Source: Bacillus inaquosorum KCTC 13429
Lineage (GTDB): Bacteria; Bacillota; Bacilli; Bacillales; Bacillaceae
DNA length: 64,000 nucleotides
NCBI RefSeq assembly: GCF_000332645.1
Contig: NZ_AMXN01000002.1
Span: forward strand, 62,001-126,000
Direction: 5' to 3'
The translations under genes were made by a program, and so were the position numbers. Positions 55,246-63,092 of this stretch are shown one piece after another (within the stretch, counting starts at the first letter, position 1; every line of letters begins with the position of its first letter). The notes under the pieces were generated by a model, which saw only the letters and a list, made by a program, of their open reading frames with translations, made no database searches and had not been told where the DNA came from.

Positions 55246-55436
55246 GCACCTGAAAGTTTACTTTGCATACGCAAAGACGTCCCCTTTGGTGGCTTGCGGC
55301 ATCCGCGCAAACACTCTCCAGAGTTGCGTCGAGCAAGAGTTCTTTTGCCTGAGAGATTCACTCCGCAGTTTGCTCCTTCGGCGCCTGTATCCCGAGGTTC
55401 TCGGTCAGGTCTCTCCCCTTGCTGTCATTCGCTCAT
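55246..55436 (-). ncRNA. Tandem glycine riboswitch (gcvT motif)
   Basis: On the minus strand the hallmark GGGGAGAGACC of aptamer 1 lies near 55418, then GCGCCGAAGGAGCAAAC closing aptamer 1, then TCTCAGGCAAAAGAAC. The second aptamer has CTGGAGAGTGT, GCCGCAAGCCACCAAAGG and ends TTTCAGGTGCCAGG. The two similar cores are in the order and spacing typical of the cooperative glycine riboswitch, placed between promoter and gcvT and followed by a terminator. Confidence 0.95.
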
Positions 55437-55458
55437 ATTTTCATGCTGTTATGGACAT

Positions 55459-55464
55459 ACTATA
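55459..55464 (-). promoter_or_regulatory. gcvT operon promoter -10 (extended)
   Basis: On the minus strand TTGCTATAGT gives TATAGT with a TGn extension. The -35 is weak (TGTATT, 16 bp upstream). Transcription would start near 55452, just before the riboswitch. Confidence 0.6.
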
Positions 55465-55596
55465 GCAATATCTTACATCAAATACATACTCATATCCTAC
55501 CACCATCACTATATGCTGGGCAACAGCAATTTGGGCAGATTTTTCTTATATTGTTCATTTTAAGAATCGAAGAATAAGAAGGGCGGTTTCAAAGCA

Positions 55597-57270
55597 ATGA
55601 ACGCAGAAATGATCTACGATGCAAAATGGCCGGAAGAATTCGCTGAAAGGCTGAAAAATGATGGCCCATGGGCGAACTGGGAACTGTACAAGCTATCTGC
55701 AGAAATCCAGAAAACATTAGCAATTCCTGAATTTGAAGGCTTACGGGCCCCTTTATATCTGCCTTCCTTTACGCCGCTCCCTCACCAGCTTGAGGTAGCG
55801 CAAAAAGTGGTTGAAAAAATGAACGGGAAAGCGATTTTAGCAGATGAGGTGGGTCTCGGGAAAACGGTTGAAGCCGGGCTGATTCTAAAAGAATATATGA
55901 TTCGCGGTTTAGCCAAAAAAATTTTAATCCTTGTGCCCGCTTCCCTTGTGTCACAGTGGGTCAAAGAGCTACAGGAAAAATTTTTGATCCCGGCTGTTGA
56001 ACAAAAGAAAAGCTACGTGTGGGAGCAATACGATATTGTCGTCTCATCAATCGACACCGCGAAGCGCTCGCCCCACCGTGAAATTGTGCTGTCAATCCCA
56101 TATGATCTCGTCATTATTGATGAGGCACATAAACTAAAAAATAGCAAAACGAAGAACTATGAATTTGTCCGGAATCTCGTAAAAAAATATTGCCTGCTTC
56201 TTACCGCGACGCCAATTCAAAACCGTATCGAAGAAATTTTCAATTTGGTGTCCTTATTAAAGCCTGGCCATTTAGGCAGTCAAAATCACTTTCAGGAAGA
56301 GTTCGCTAAGAAGAAATCCAGTTTAGAAGCGCACGAGCATTTAAAAGATCTTGTGAATAAAGTCATGATCCGTAACAGGCGGCATGACACAGGGCTGAAT
56401 TGGAAACAGCGCTATGTTGAAACAGTGCCGATTGAATTTTCTCCATCTGAGCAGGCGCTTTATGATGAAATTTCCCGCCTGAAGGAAGGCATCAACAAGC
56501 CGGCCAGCATGTTCTCGATTATGACTTTGCAAAGAGAGTGCTGTTCGAGCAGAGAAGCGGTGTATATGACGCTGAAAAAGATGCTAGATCAAAAAGAGAA
56601 ACAAGCACCGGCCATTGATGAGCACACCATTTCGGTTTTAATAGATCGCATCAACCAAGTGACACAAAACTCCAAAGCGCTTCAGGTCGTTGATCTGATC
56701 AAAAAGATAGACGATAAGGTCATCATTTTTACAGAATACCGGGCAACCCAGATTTACCTGCAATGGTTTCTTCAGCAAAACGGCATCAGTTCTGTGCCGT
56801 TCAGAGGCGGATTTAAACGCGGGAAAAAAGACTGGATGAAGGATCTTTTCCGCGGAAAGGTCCAAGTCCTGATTGCAACTGAAGCAGGCGGTGAAGGGAT
56901 AAACCTGCAATTTTGCAATCACATGATCAACTATGACCTGCCATGGAATCCGATGCGTCTCGAGCAAAGAATCGGAAGAATTCACAGGCTCGGGCAGGAG
57001 CGTGACGTGCACATATACAACATGGCGACGAAACATACTGTAGAAGAGCATATTTTAAAGCTGCTATATGAAAAAATTCATTTGTTTGAAAAAGTGGTCG
57101 GCGAACTTGATGACATTTTAACGAAAATTCAAGTGAACAATTTTGAAGAGCACCTACATGACATTTTGTACCATTCAGCTACAGAAGAAGAAATGAAAAT
57201 AAAAATGGATAATTTAACCTCATTTTTGTCTTATAAAAAACAGCAGCCTGCTGAAAAAAGAGGATCTTAG
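55597..57270 (+). CDS. yqhH: YqhH, SNF2/RapA-like DEAD-box helicase
   Basis: A 557-residue superfamily 2 ATPase of the SNF2 type. Motif I is ADEVGLGKTVEAGL (about 86-99), motif Ia ILVPASLVSQW, motif II (DEAH) VIIDEAHKLKN, motif III LLLTATPIQNR, and the C-terminal RecA domain has IATEAGGEGINLQFCN and NPMRLEQRIGRIHRLGQ (motif VI). It resembles RapA/HepA in the motor but lacks their extra domains. It is divergent from gcvT, followed by yqhG 20 bp later, then sinI. No cellular role is known to me. Confidence 0.92.
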   Translation: MNAEMIYDAKWPEEFAERLKNDGPWANWELYKLSAEIQKTLAIPEFEGLRAPLYLPSFTPLPHQLEVAQKVVEKMNGKAILADEVGLGKTVEAGLILKEYMIRGLAKKILILVPASLVSQWVKELQEKFLIPAVEQKKSYVWEQYDIVVSSIDTAKRSPHREIVLSIPYDLVIIDEAHKLKNSKTKNYEFVRNLVKKYCLLLTATPIQNRIEEIFNLVSLLKPGHLGSQNHFQEEFAKKKSSLEAHEHLKDLVNKVMIRNRRHDTGLNWKQRYVETVPIEFSPSEQALYDEISRLKEGINKPASMFSIMTLQRECCSSREAVYMTLKKMLDQKEKQAPAIDEHTISVLIDRINQVTQNSKALQVVDLIKKIDDKVIIFTEYRATQIYLQWFLQQNGISSVPFRGGFKRGKKDWMKDLFRGKVQVLIATEAGGEGINLQFCNHMINYDLPWNPMRLEQRIGRIHRLGQERDVHIYNMATKHTVEEHILKLLYEKIHLFEKVVGELDDILTKIQVNNFEEHLHDILYHSATEEEMKIKMDNLTSFLSYKKQQPAEKRGS

Positions 57271-57290
57271 CCTGTAAGGAGGTTTTACAA

Positions 57291-58085
57291 GTGAGACAGC
57301 AAGAGGTTCACGATTTTCTGCTTCGTTTTTTCCAGGCAAACAGCTGCCAAATCGTCGATCAAGGTTCCGGCTATATGACTGTGCAGCTTACAGTTGAAAT
57401 GGACAAACAGATCATGAACCGCCCTTTCTACTGGCATTGGCGCGAGAAGACAGGCGGTGATCCGAATCCGATGAAAATCACTTTTATTACAGATAAGGAG
57501 ACTGCTCCAAAAGACCTAGACGGCGAATTTATTTATTTTGGAGCGCCCCGCCTTTTTCAAATATTTAAAGCTGTTAAACAAAATGGGAGATTTACCAGAA
57601 TGTATGAGAAAATTGAATCAGCCGGAGCTAAAGTCCCACTCCAGCCTTGGCTTGGTATAAATATCACGATTTCATACCAGTCCGACATGAAAAAGGACAA
57701 GCTATTGTCACTAGGTCTTCACCTAGTCTCTGGAACCATGATTGAAGATTTTCAAAGCAAGCTGACACAGCTTTCACTGACGTCTCAAATATGTGACTAT
57801 TGCTTCACCATATCGCCTATGATCAAACCAGAAAGCGGCCTCAAGCGCATGGAAAACTATATTGCTAAATCCGCCATGCAGGAGCCGTCAGACTGGGCAG
57901 AACAGGCTGTAAACAGGTGGAAAAAAGATATGGAATTGCTTGACAAATTTTATGAGCATACAGAAGAAAAACCAGAAGAGTATTATCTAGAAAAACAGGC
58001 CCTGAAAGCCTTGTATCAACCAAAGATATCAGTTGAAATTGAAAATGGCGGATTATTTTATCTGCAAAATAATATTTCAAGCTAA
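57291..58085 (+). CDS. yqhG: YqhG, conserved protein of unknown function
   Basis: A 264-residue protein starting at GTG with AAGGAGG upstream. The N-terminal half (VHDFLLRFFQANSCQIVDQG, NRPFYWHWREKTGGDPNPM) is the YqhG family core. It has no membrane segment or catalytic motif that I recognise. It pairs with the YqhH helicase, implying a shared function. Known upstream sin transcripts run through this gene region into sinI. Confidence 0.88.
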   Translation: MRQQEVHDFLLRFFQANSCQIVDQGSGYMTVQLTVEMDKQIMNRPFYWHWREKTGGDPNPMKITFITDKETAPKDLDGEFIYFGAPRLFQIFKAVKQNGRFTRMYEKIESAGAKVPLQPWLGINITISYQSDMKKDKLLSLGLHLVSGTMIEDFQSKLTQLSLTSQICDYCFTISPMIKPESGLKRMENYIAKSAMQEPSDWAEQAVNRWKKDMELLDKFYEHTEEKPEEYYLEKQALKALYQPKISVEIENGGLFYLQNNISS

Positions 58086-58096
58086 CTTTTTTACCA

Positions 58097-58139
58097 TTCG
58101 ACATCGTTCTCGTTTTTTTTGAAAAAATGCGACTATAAT
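58097..58139 (+). promoter_or_regulatory. sinI promoter with Spo0A box
   Basis: TATAAT (58134-58139) has no good -35 at 17 bp (CGTTTT). TTCGACA (58097-58103), the reverse complement of the Spo0A core TGTCGAA, lies upstream. A weak -35 plus upstream 0A box is expected for a Spo0A~P-activated sigma-A promoter, matching the known control of sinI. Confidence 0.82.
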
Positions 58140-58269
58140 AAAGATATATTGGAAAAAAATTCTGGCAATTTCAATGACAAATGACTTCCAGAGACCAATG
58201 AAGGCATACAATGAGTCATGGCCGGACTGGCTGAAATACATAAACAAGTATTTTAGGAGGAGAAACTGC

Positions 58270-58443
58270 ATGAAAAATGCAAAACAAGAGCACTTCGAAT
58301 TAGATCAAGAATGGGTTGAATTAATGATGAAAGCCAAAGAGGCAAATATCAGCCCGGAAGAAATACGAAAATATTTACTTTTAAACAAAAAGTCTGCTCA
58401 TCCTGGTCCGGCAGCCAGAAGTCATACCGTAAATCCTTTCTGA
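58270..58443 (+). CDS. sinI: SinI, antagonist of SinR
   Basis: A 57-residue protein. It contains the SinR-binding helices (ELDQEWVELMMKAKEANISP and EEIRKYLLLNK), then a polar tail ending SHTVNPF. It binds SinR and frees biofilm promoters. AGGAGGAG precedes the ATG at 58270. It differs from 168 as I remember it at two positions (MMKAKE here, MVEAKE there). Confidence 0.97.
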   Translation: MKNAKQEHFELDQEWVELMMKAKEANISPEEIRKYLLLNKKSAHPGPAARSHTVNPF

Positions 58444-58449
58444 ATGTGC

Positions 58450-58455
58450 TATAAT
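58450..58455 (+). promoter_or_regulatory. sinR promoter -10 (extended)
   Basis: TGC precedes TATAAT, an extended -10, 22 bp before the sinR TTG start and just after the sinI stop. This matches the known constitutive sinR promoter. No clear -35 is visible. Confidence 0.7.
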
Positions 58456-58476
58456 ATCACAAGGAAGGTGATGACA

Positions 58477-58812
58477 TTGATTGGCCAGCGTATTAAACAA
58501 TACCGTAAAGAAAAAGGCTACTCACTATCAGAACTAGCTGAAAAAGCTGGGGTAGCGAAGTCTTATTTAAGCTCAATAGAACGAAATCTACAAACGAACC
58601 CCTCCATTCAATTTCTCGAAAAAGTCTCCGCTGTTCTGGACGTCTCGGTTCATACTTTGCTCGATGAGAAACATGAAACCGAATACGATGGTCAATTAGA
58701 TAGTGAATGGGAGAAATTGGTTCGCGATGCAATGACATCCGGGGTATCGAAAAAACAATTTCGTGAATTTTTAGATTATCAAAAATGGAGAAAATCCCAA
58801 AAAGAGGAGTAG
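58477..58812 (+). CDS. sinR: SinR, master repressor of biofilm formation
   Basis: A 111-residue regulator. The N-terminal HTH_3 domain (RIKQYRKEKGYSLSELAEKA, then VAKSYLSSIERN) binds DNA. The C-terminal SinI/SinR interaction helices are DSEWEKLVRDAMTSGVSKKQ and FREFLDYQKW. The start is TTG at 58477 with AAGGAAGG upstream, as in B. subtilis. It represses tapA-sipW-tasA, present here on the other strand. The protein looks identical to 168 as I recall. Confidence 0.98.
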   Translation: MIGQRIKQYRKEKGYSLSELAEKAGVAKSYLSSIERNLQTNPSIQFLEKVSAVLDVSVHTLLDEKHETEYDGQLDSEWEKLVRDAMTSGVSKKQFREFLDYQKWRKSQKEE

Positions 58813-58841
58813 TGCCTGAGCAGAGGCACTTACTCCTCTTT
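58801..58841 (+). terminator. sinR terminator
   Basis: AAAGAGGAGTAGTGCCT (58801-58817) pairs with AGGCACTTACTCCTCTTT (58824-58841) with one bulge, followed by TT. The arm includes the sinR stop codon. Confidence 0.85.
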
Positions 58842-58854
58842 TGTTAATAAACGT

Positions 58855-58894
58855 AGAGATGGCCCAGTATATGATATACCGGGCCATCTCTTTT
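58855..58894. terminator. Second long hairpin between sinR and tasA
   Basis: AGAGATGGCCCaGTATAT pairs with ATATACcGGGCCATCTCT (one A-C mismatch), followed on the plus strand by TTTTT. It likely stops sinR read-through and, from the other side, tasA transcripts. Confidence 0.8.
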
Positions 58895-58906
58895 TTATTG
58901 CTGCTA

Positions 58907-59692
58907 TTAATTTTTATCCTCACTGTGCGCTTTTTCATTTTCTTTCACGTAACCGTCTTTATCAGTGTGTTCCTTTTTGATTGTCAAACCATTCCATTGT
59001 GTTGCTTCAAACGAGAACTGAAGCTGAATGGAGTTGCCTTGGTATTTATTTTGAACCATTAGCCCGTTTTCATCTTTTGTTTTGTCGTCTTTAAATTGGA
59101 TTTCCATTTGAACCTGGTCGAAATCAGTCGGTGTTTTTGGAACACCATCATATTCAGGAGCGGTTTTACCGTCAATTGTTGCTACATTGACTTTGCCGCT
59201 TGCGTTTAAGAATTTAGGGTCAATTTGTTTTTTGATTTTTTCAGCAGCCGCTGCATCATTCTTTGAGGACATCAAATACAAGTCTTTGAGGTTGGCATCA
59301 TCTAAAATAATGTTTTTCGGGTAACCATTGCCGCCCTCTTTTCCGACTGTCAATAACGTCACTTCAAACTGGCTGAGAAAATCTTCTGGAGATGTATTGC
59401 TGCCGCCGTTTGCTTTAAATTCTCCGTAATTCAGCGCCATTAATACCTCTTTGATTGCAAGTGAGCCGTTATTTTCAAAATGGAAATCTTTCGTCAATTT
59501 GTCTCCCGGCTTTAGATTTGACAGGTTGACACTTGCTGAATTTTCTTTAGCTGATAAATCAAGCGTACCTGATGCAAAAGTAGCATCCGTTGATTTAATG
59601 TCGTTAAATGCTGCCCATGTTCCTCCTCCAACTAAAGCTAATCCTAATGCCGCAGAAGCGACTCCTAAACTCAATTTCTTTTTCATACCCAT
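58907..59692 (-). CDS. tasA: TasA, major biofilm matrix fibre protein
   Basis: A 261-residue secreted protein. The signal peptide spans residues 1-27 (KKKLSLGVASAALGLALVGG then GTWA), cleaved by SipW before AFND. The mature protein has the camelysin/TasA jelly-roll fold with repeated Asn/Lys-rich strands (LSNLKPGDKLTKDFHFENNG). It assembles into fibres that hold biofilm cells and also has antibacterial activity reported. The C-terminus is highly charged (ENEKAHSEDKN). Third gene of tapA-sipW-tasA. Confidence 0.98.
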   Translation of the reverse strand: MGMKKKLSLGVASAALGLALVGGGTWAAFNDIKSTDATFASGTLDLSAKENSASVNLSNLKPGDKLTKDFHFENNGSLAIKEVLMALNYGEFKANGGSNTSPEDFLSQFEVTLLTVGKEGGNGYPKNIILDDANLKDLYLMSSKNDAAAAEKIKKQIDPKFLNASGKVNVATIDGKTAPEYDGVPKTPTDFDQVQMEIQFKDDKTKDENGLMVQNKYQGNSIQLQFSFEATQWNGLTIKKEHTDKDGYVKENEKAHSEDKN

Positions 59693-59755
59693 GGCAAACT
59701 CCCCTTTTATTGAATGATATTATATCGAAACCTGTTGCCAGGTTTACAACTGATG

Positions 59756-60328
59756 TTAAGTGGACATAGTATTGTCCTTTGTATCTGTTTCCAAAGCTTT
59801 TGTCTTTCTTTCTATTTCTCTAATGGCGCTTGTGATTGTCACAAAAGCGTACACCAGCAGCATCACGCCGGGAACAATCAGTAAAACAGCAGTTCCGATC
59901 GGCTGACTGGCAAAATGAAGTATGTAGCCGGCATACGGAAGCTGAAAACCTGTATAATGCGCACGGACATTTTCGTCCGATACGAGCGCTGAATCAGCTG
60001 CGGCGTTATTGTCCCCTTTTGTTTTAAATAACAAATGGTCTCCTTGCTTCGTCATGTCAATAATTCTGTGGGTCACCGCCGTATTTGCATCCTGCATAAA
60101 TGTAATGACGTCACCCTTTTGGAGCTCTTTCACATCAGTAATTTCTTTGACCAATATTAAGGAACCTGTGTTGAACTCCGGCTCCATTGAACCTGACAGA
60201 ACTGATTTCAGCGTGTATCCAAACACTGCCGGCTCTCCCCCGGATGAACGTGTTGATATCACGACAAGCGTCAGCACAATAATGAGAGTAAAGATGATCA
60301 CGTAGAGAATATTACTGATCAGCCTCAT
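59756..60328 (-). CDS. sipW: SipW, ER-type signal peptidase
   Basis: A 190-residue membrane signal peptidase. The nucleophile is Ser47 in SVLSGSMEPEF, the general base is His87 in VTHRII (ER/archaeal type, not the bacterial Lys), and the Asp is in TKGDNN. Helices lie at the N-terminus (about 5-26) and C-terminus (about 140-165). It processes TapA and TasA. The start at 60328 gives the published Ser47/His87 numbering; the ATG four codons earlier (60340) is an alternative. It overlaps tapA by 17 nt. Confidence 0.95.
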   Translation of the reverse strand: MRLISNILYVIIFTLIIVLTLVVISTRSSGGEPAVFGYTLKSVLSGSMEPEFNTGSLILVKEITDVKELQKGDVITFMQDANTAVTHRIIDMTKQGDHLLFKTKGDNNAAADSALVSDENVRAHYTGFQLPYAGYILHFASQPIGTAVLLIVPGVMLLVYAFVTITSAIREIERKTKALETDTKDNTMST

Positions 60329-61076
60329 TGCTTTTTTCATCCTCTTCCCCGCTTTCCCTCTGAACTGATTGAGTTTCTTTTTCTTTTGTTACAGCTTCTT
60401 GAGTTGCATCTTCTTTATTTGATTTTTCTTGTATATCCTTTTGAGAGTTTTCCTTCTCCTTTTTGAAGGCTGGCTTCGTTTCTTTTTTCGGAACTGTCGG
60501 TTTTTCATCGCACTTTGCAAGCGTCATAGGCTCCGACCACTCAAATGTACTGCCTTCTGCCGGATAGCCAGCCGGTTTGTATACTTTAAATGCATAAATG
60601 CCGGGTTTCATTTTTTTCTTCGTCTCAATTTTATAAAGTGAATCGCCGATTTGATTGGAAACAAATCCTTTTTCGATCACATTCCCATCCTTTAATGGTT
60701 TGCGGGCATTTTTCAGCTTATGAAGCTCCCACTTCCACTTTGATTTTTTAAGTTTCTCGCCTGTATTTTCGAGCTCAGCAAATAAAGCGACAGGGGAGCA
60801 TACAGTGCCTTTCGTATCCGTTTGATCTGATAAGTGCAAATCACTTTGATCCCAGCGTTTATCATAATGGCAGTTTTTATCTGTATGCTGAAAATCTGTA
60901 CACGCTTGAAGCGAAACATCCAATGTTTCAATATCATGAAAAGCAGCGCTTGTATCATCGGAAAATTGTAAGCATATCGCGAAAGTCAGACTGAAAATGA
61001 CTGAAAGCTGAAAAATAAGAAGCAGAACTTTCAGATTCGTCTTCGCCTTTTGCTGATTGCGGAACAATCGAAACAT
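60312..61076 (-). CDS. tapA: TapA, anchoring/assembly protein for TasA fibres
   Basis: A 254-residue secreted protein. The N-terminal hydrophobic signal is about residues 16-38 (KVLLLIFQLSVIFSLTFAIC). The folded part has cysteines (CTDF, NCHY, VCSP, AKCDEKP). The C-terminal quarter is low complexity and rich in Glu/Lys/Gln (KEKENSQKDIQEKSNKE). It nucleates TasA fibres. First gene of the operon; earlier name yqxM. SinR operators lie just upstream. Confidence 0.97.
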   Translation of the reverse strand: MFRLFRNQQKAKTNLKVLLLIFQLSVIFSLTFAICLQFSDDTSAAFHDIETLDVSLQACTDFQHTDKNCHYDKRWDQSDLHLSDQTDTKGTVCSPVALFAELENTGEKLKKSKWKWELHKLKNARKPLKDGNVIEKGFVSNQIGDSLYKIETKKKMKPGIYAFKVYKPAGYPAEGSTFEWSEPMTLAKCDEKPTVPKKETKPAFKKEKENSQKDIQEKSNKEDATQEAVTKEKETQSVQRESGEEDEKSNEADQ

Positions 61077-61117
61077 ATCTTACCTCCTGTAAAACACTGT
61101 AACTTGATATGACAATC

Positions 61118-61208
61118 GTTCTTTTTAAAGAACTGCACAAATAGAGTATAATCAACGTTTAATGGATTGAAAAACATCAAAATCGACCGTTTTGTTCGTT
61201 TAAAAGAA
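61118..61208 (-). promoter_or_regulatory. tapA promoter with SinR operators
   Basis: The promoter on the minus strand is TTTTCA (61173-61168), 17 bp, TATACT (61150-61145). A SinR-type inverted repeat GTTCTTT-TT-AAAGAAC (61118-61133) covers the start region. A second, imperfect one, GTTCGTT...AAAGAAT (61194-61208), lies upstream. GTTCTYT is the SinR half-site. This fits repression of the matrix operon by SinR. Confidence 0.85.
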
Positions 61209-61348
61209 TGTTTTCATCATATTACAAAGTCTTACTCAGTATTGCTCACCTTTTTGAATTTTTTTGAAATTTTTGGGATTATTATGTGAGAAATTAAATG
61301 CATAGCCAAACATGATTTGGTAATAATAAACAAAGAAAGGGTGACAGC

Positions 61349-61672
61349 ATGATGATCAAACAATGTGTGATATGTCTTCTTCTCGTTTTCGGCACCGCAG
61401 CCGTTCACGCAGAAGAAGCACCACTTGTGACCGCCCGCCACATGTCCAAATGGGAAGAGCTTGCTGTAAAAGAAGCAAAAAAAAGGTACCCGCTCGCACA
61501 GGTACTGTTCAAACAAAAAGTATGGGACCGAAAAAGAAAAGATGAAGCAGTAAAGCAATACCACCTAACCCTGAGGGAAGGATCAAAGGAATTCGGCGTA
61601 TTTGTAACGATTTCATTCGATCCCTACAGCCAAAAGGTCAATAAAATTGCCATATTAGAAGAATATCAATAA
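61349..61672 (+). CDS. yqzG: Small secreted protein YqzG (DUF3889)
   Basis: A 107-residue protein with a signal peptide at about 1-21 (KQCVICLLLVFGTAAVHAEE). The mature part (KWEELAVKEAKKRYPLAQVLFKQKVWDRKRKDEA) is the DUF3889 core with a basic, Trp-containing helix. It probably works outside the membrane. Divergent from tapA; AAAGGGTGACAGC precedes the ATG. The role is unknown. Confidence 0.87.
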   Translation: MMIKQCVICLLLVFGTAAVHAEEAPLVTARHMSKWEELAVKEAKKRYPLAQVLFKQKVWDRKRKDEAVKQYHLTLREGSKEFGVFVTISFDPYSQKVNKIAILEEYQ

Positions 61673-61699
61673 GGTCCTCCTTATTTGAAGGACCTTATT
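61668..61699. terminator. Terminator after yqzG
   Basis: AATAAGGTCCT (61668-61678) and AGGACCTTATT (61689-61699) form an 11-bp perfect stem with a 10-nt loop, followed by CTTTG. It overlaps the yqzG stop and lies just past the yqzE stop on the other strand. Confidence 0.8.
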
Positions 61700-61713
61700 C
61701 TTTGTATATGTGA

Positions 61714-61893
61714 TTATTTTTTCCGTTTAAGCCATAGCCTGAAACCATAGGGTAAAATACCGAACCAATGCTGTGAAGCGGGTGTTTTAGTTTCTTTCCG
61801 GACCTCTTTTCGCTCTTTTCGCTCATCTTTCGGAGTATCTATATATTTGACAAATTGCTGAGTCATATATTTGACATAATCATTCGTTTTCAC
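61714..61893 (-). CDS. yqzE: Small protein YqzE
   Basis: A 59-residue protein starting at GTG 61893 with GAGGTG 5 nt upstream. The charged N-terminal half contains [20 protein letters not shown], then a Lys/Glu-rich stretch. The C-terminus ([18 protein letters not shown]) is aromatic and basic, which may contact the membrane. It lies 70 bp after comGG on the same strand, so it may ride on the comG transcript. Its role is unknown. Confidence 0.85.
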   Translation of the reverse strand: MKTNDYVKYMTQQFVKYIDTPKDERKERKEVRKETKTPASQHWFGILPYGFRLWLKRKK

Positions 61894-61963
61894 GTGATCA
61901 CCTCATCATTCAATTATTATGAGTGTTGGCTCACATGACTTTTTTTATACCCTTTTCTCTGCT

Positions 61964-62338
61964 TTATTCTGTCCAGCGCAGCAGTTTTTTCTGTTTTTGA
62001 TCGAACACTAGCTGTGCAGTTCTTTCTGCTCCCGACTCCGTAATGGCTTTTAAGCTGATTTGTTTTTGCTCTTTTATCAATGTATTGTGAATGTGATAAG
62101 AAACCTGCCCATATGTAAACTGCTGTGAACCCTTTTGGCCTTTCCGCTGCTCAAGAACATGCCGAATTGAAAGAAGTGCGCCATTTTGAAGCAAATTTTC
62201 TCCTGTGTAAAACGCTTTTGTTTCCTTTTCAAACATGCAGCGTGAAATATATTGAGCAGCAGTAAAGTTTACGATCAGCAGCACAAGCGCGGACACAAAA
62301 AGAACAGCGGGATAAATAAACCCTTTCGAACGGTACAT
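61964..62338 (-). CDS. comGG: ComGG, competence pseudopilus minor component
   Basis: A 124-residue protein. The N-terminus SKGFIYPAVLFVSALVLLIVN resembles a type IV prepilin-like helix without a strict cleavage motif. It is needed with the other ComG proteins to build the competence pseudopilus for DNA uptake. It is the last comG gene and starts directly after the comGF stop. Confidence 0.94.
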   Translation of the reverse strand: MYRSKGFIYPAVLFVSALVLLIVNFTAAQYISRCMFEKETKAFYTGENLLQNGALLSIRHVLEQRKGQKGSQQFTYGQVSYHIHNTLIKEQKQISLKAITESGAERTAQLVFDQKQKKLLRWTE

Positions 62339-62722
62339 TCATCCTCCTCCTAAAGACGTATAAACCGGAAAAGCAGTTTGATACACTTTTTCATCCTTGC
62401 TCTTAATATTTAACAACACAATCCCATTTTCAATATCAGCTTTCATGGCAGTAATATGATCGAGAATCGGCACATGCCCTTTGCCATCCACCCTTTTTCT
62501 GATCATTGAATGATAGGTTTCAAAACGGATGTCTTGCCCGGAAAGATTGGTACAGATCAATACATTCCCATGCTCGGCTGTCTTGACTGTTTGAGACTTC
62601 TTGCACTCGTTCATCATCTGCTCCATTGAAATCATCCATTCTTGCTGTGTGAAACCGTCATGCTCCTGCTGTCGTGACAAAAACAGATGGAAGATCATAG
62701 CTAACGATCCTGATATGAGCAA
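62339..62722 (-). CDS. comGF: ComGF, competence pseudopilus component
   Basis: A 127-residue protein with an N-terminal hydrophobic segment (MLISGSLAMIFHLFLS), followed by a soluble domain (GHVPILDHITAMKADIENG). It lacks the standard prepilin Glu+5 motif. It acts with ComGC-GG in DNA uptake. It sits 25 bp after comGE. Confidence 0.93.
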   Translation of the reverse strand: MLISGSLAMIFHLFLSRQQEHDGFTQQEWMISMEQMMNECKKSQTVKTAEHGNVLICTNLSGQDIRFETYHSMIRKRVDGKGHVPILDHITAMKADIENGIVLLNIKSKDEKVYQTAFPVYTSLGGG

Positions 62723-62747
62723 AAAGACGGAGAGCGAAAATAATACG

Positions 62748-63092
62748 TTAAGAAGCGTATAGCCAGTCTGTCCGCAGAATGCTGAGGCAAAATGGTTTTT
62801 CTTTATATGCTGCTGAGATGCATACGTTTTGATATTCTCCCTCCTCCTCCCACTTCAGCATATAGATATTATTGTTCTTTGTAACCGTTTTTGACGCAGC
62901 TCCTTCACCAGTCATCATATATTTGCTAATACTTTCATTCATTAACTGGTAGCCGATTTCTCGTGATTCCGCCATATTTTCATCAGCTATCAGCTTGTCC
63001 CACAAGGGAACGACTGTCAGCATCAGAAACAGCCACAGGCTTAGCGCAGACATTGTTTCTATTGTAGAAAAACCTTTACTTTCTCTCCACAT
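62748..63092 (-). CDS. comGE: ComGE, competence minor pseudopilin
   Basis: A 114-residue protein. KGFSTIETMSALSLWLFLML is a prepilin-type N-terminus, with cleavage expected at G|F and Glu at +5 (IET). It is processed by ComC, encoded elsewhere. It overlaps comGD by 17 nt. Confidence 0.94.
   Translation of the reverse strand: MWRESKGFSTIETMSALSLWLFLMLTVVPLWDKLIADENMAESREIGYQLMNESISKYMMTGEGAASKTVTKNNNIYMLKWEEEGEYQNVCISAAYKEKPFCLSILRTDWLYAS

Noticed and set aside
54065..55336. gcvT reading frame extended 61 codons upstream
   Set aside because: The extension translates the glycine riboswitch and terminator; the ATG at 55153 has a strong ribosome-binding site and the family N-terminus.
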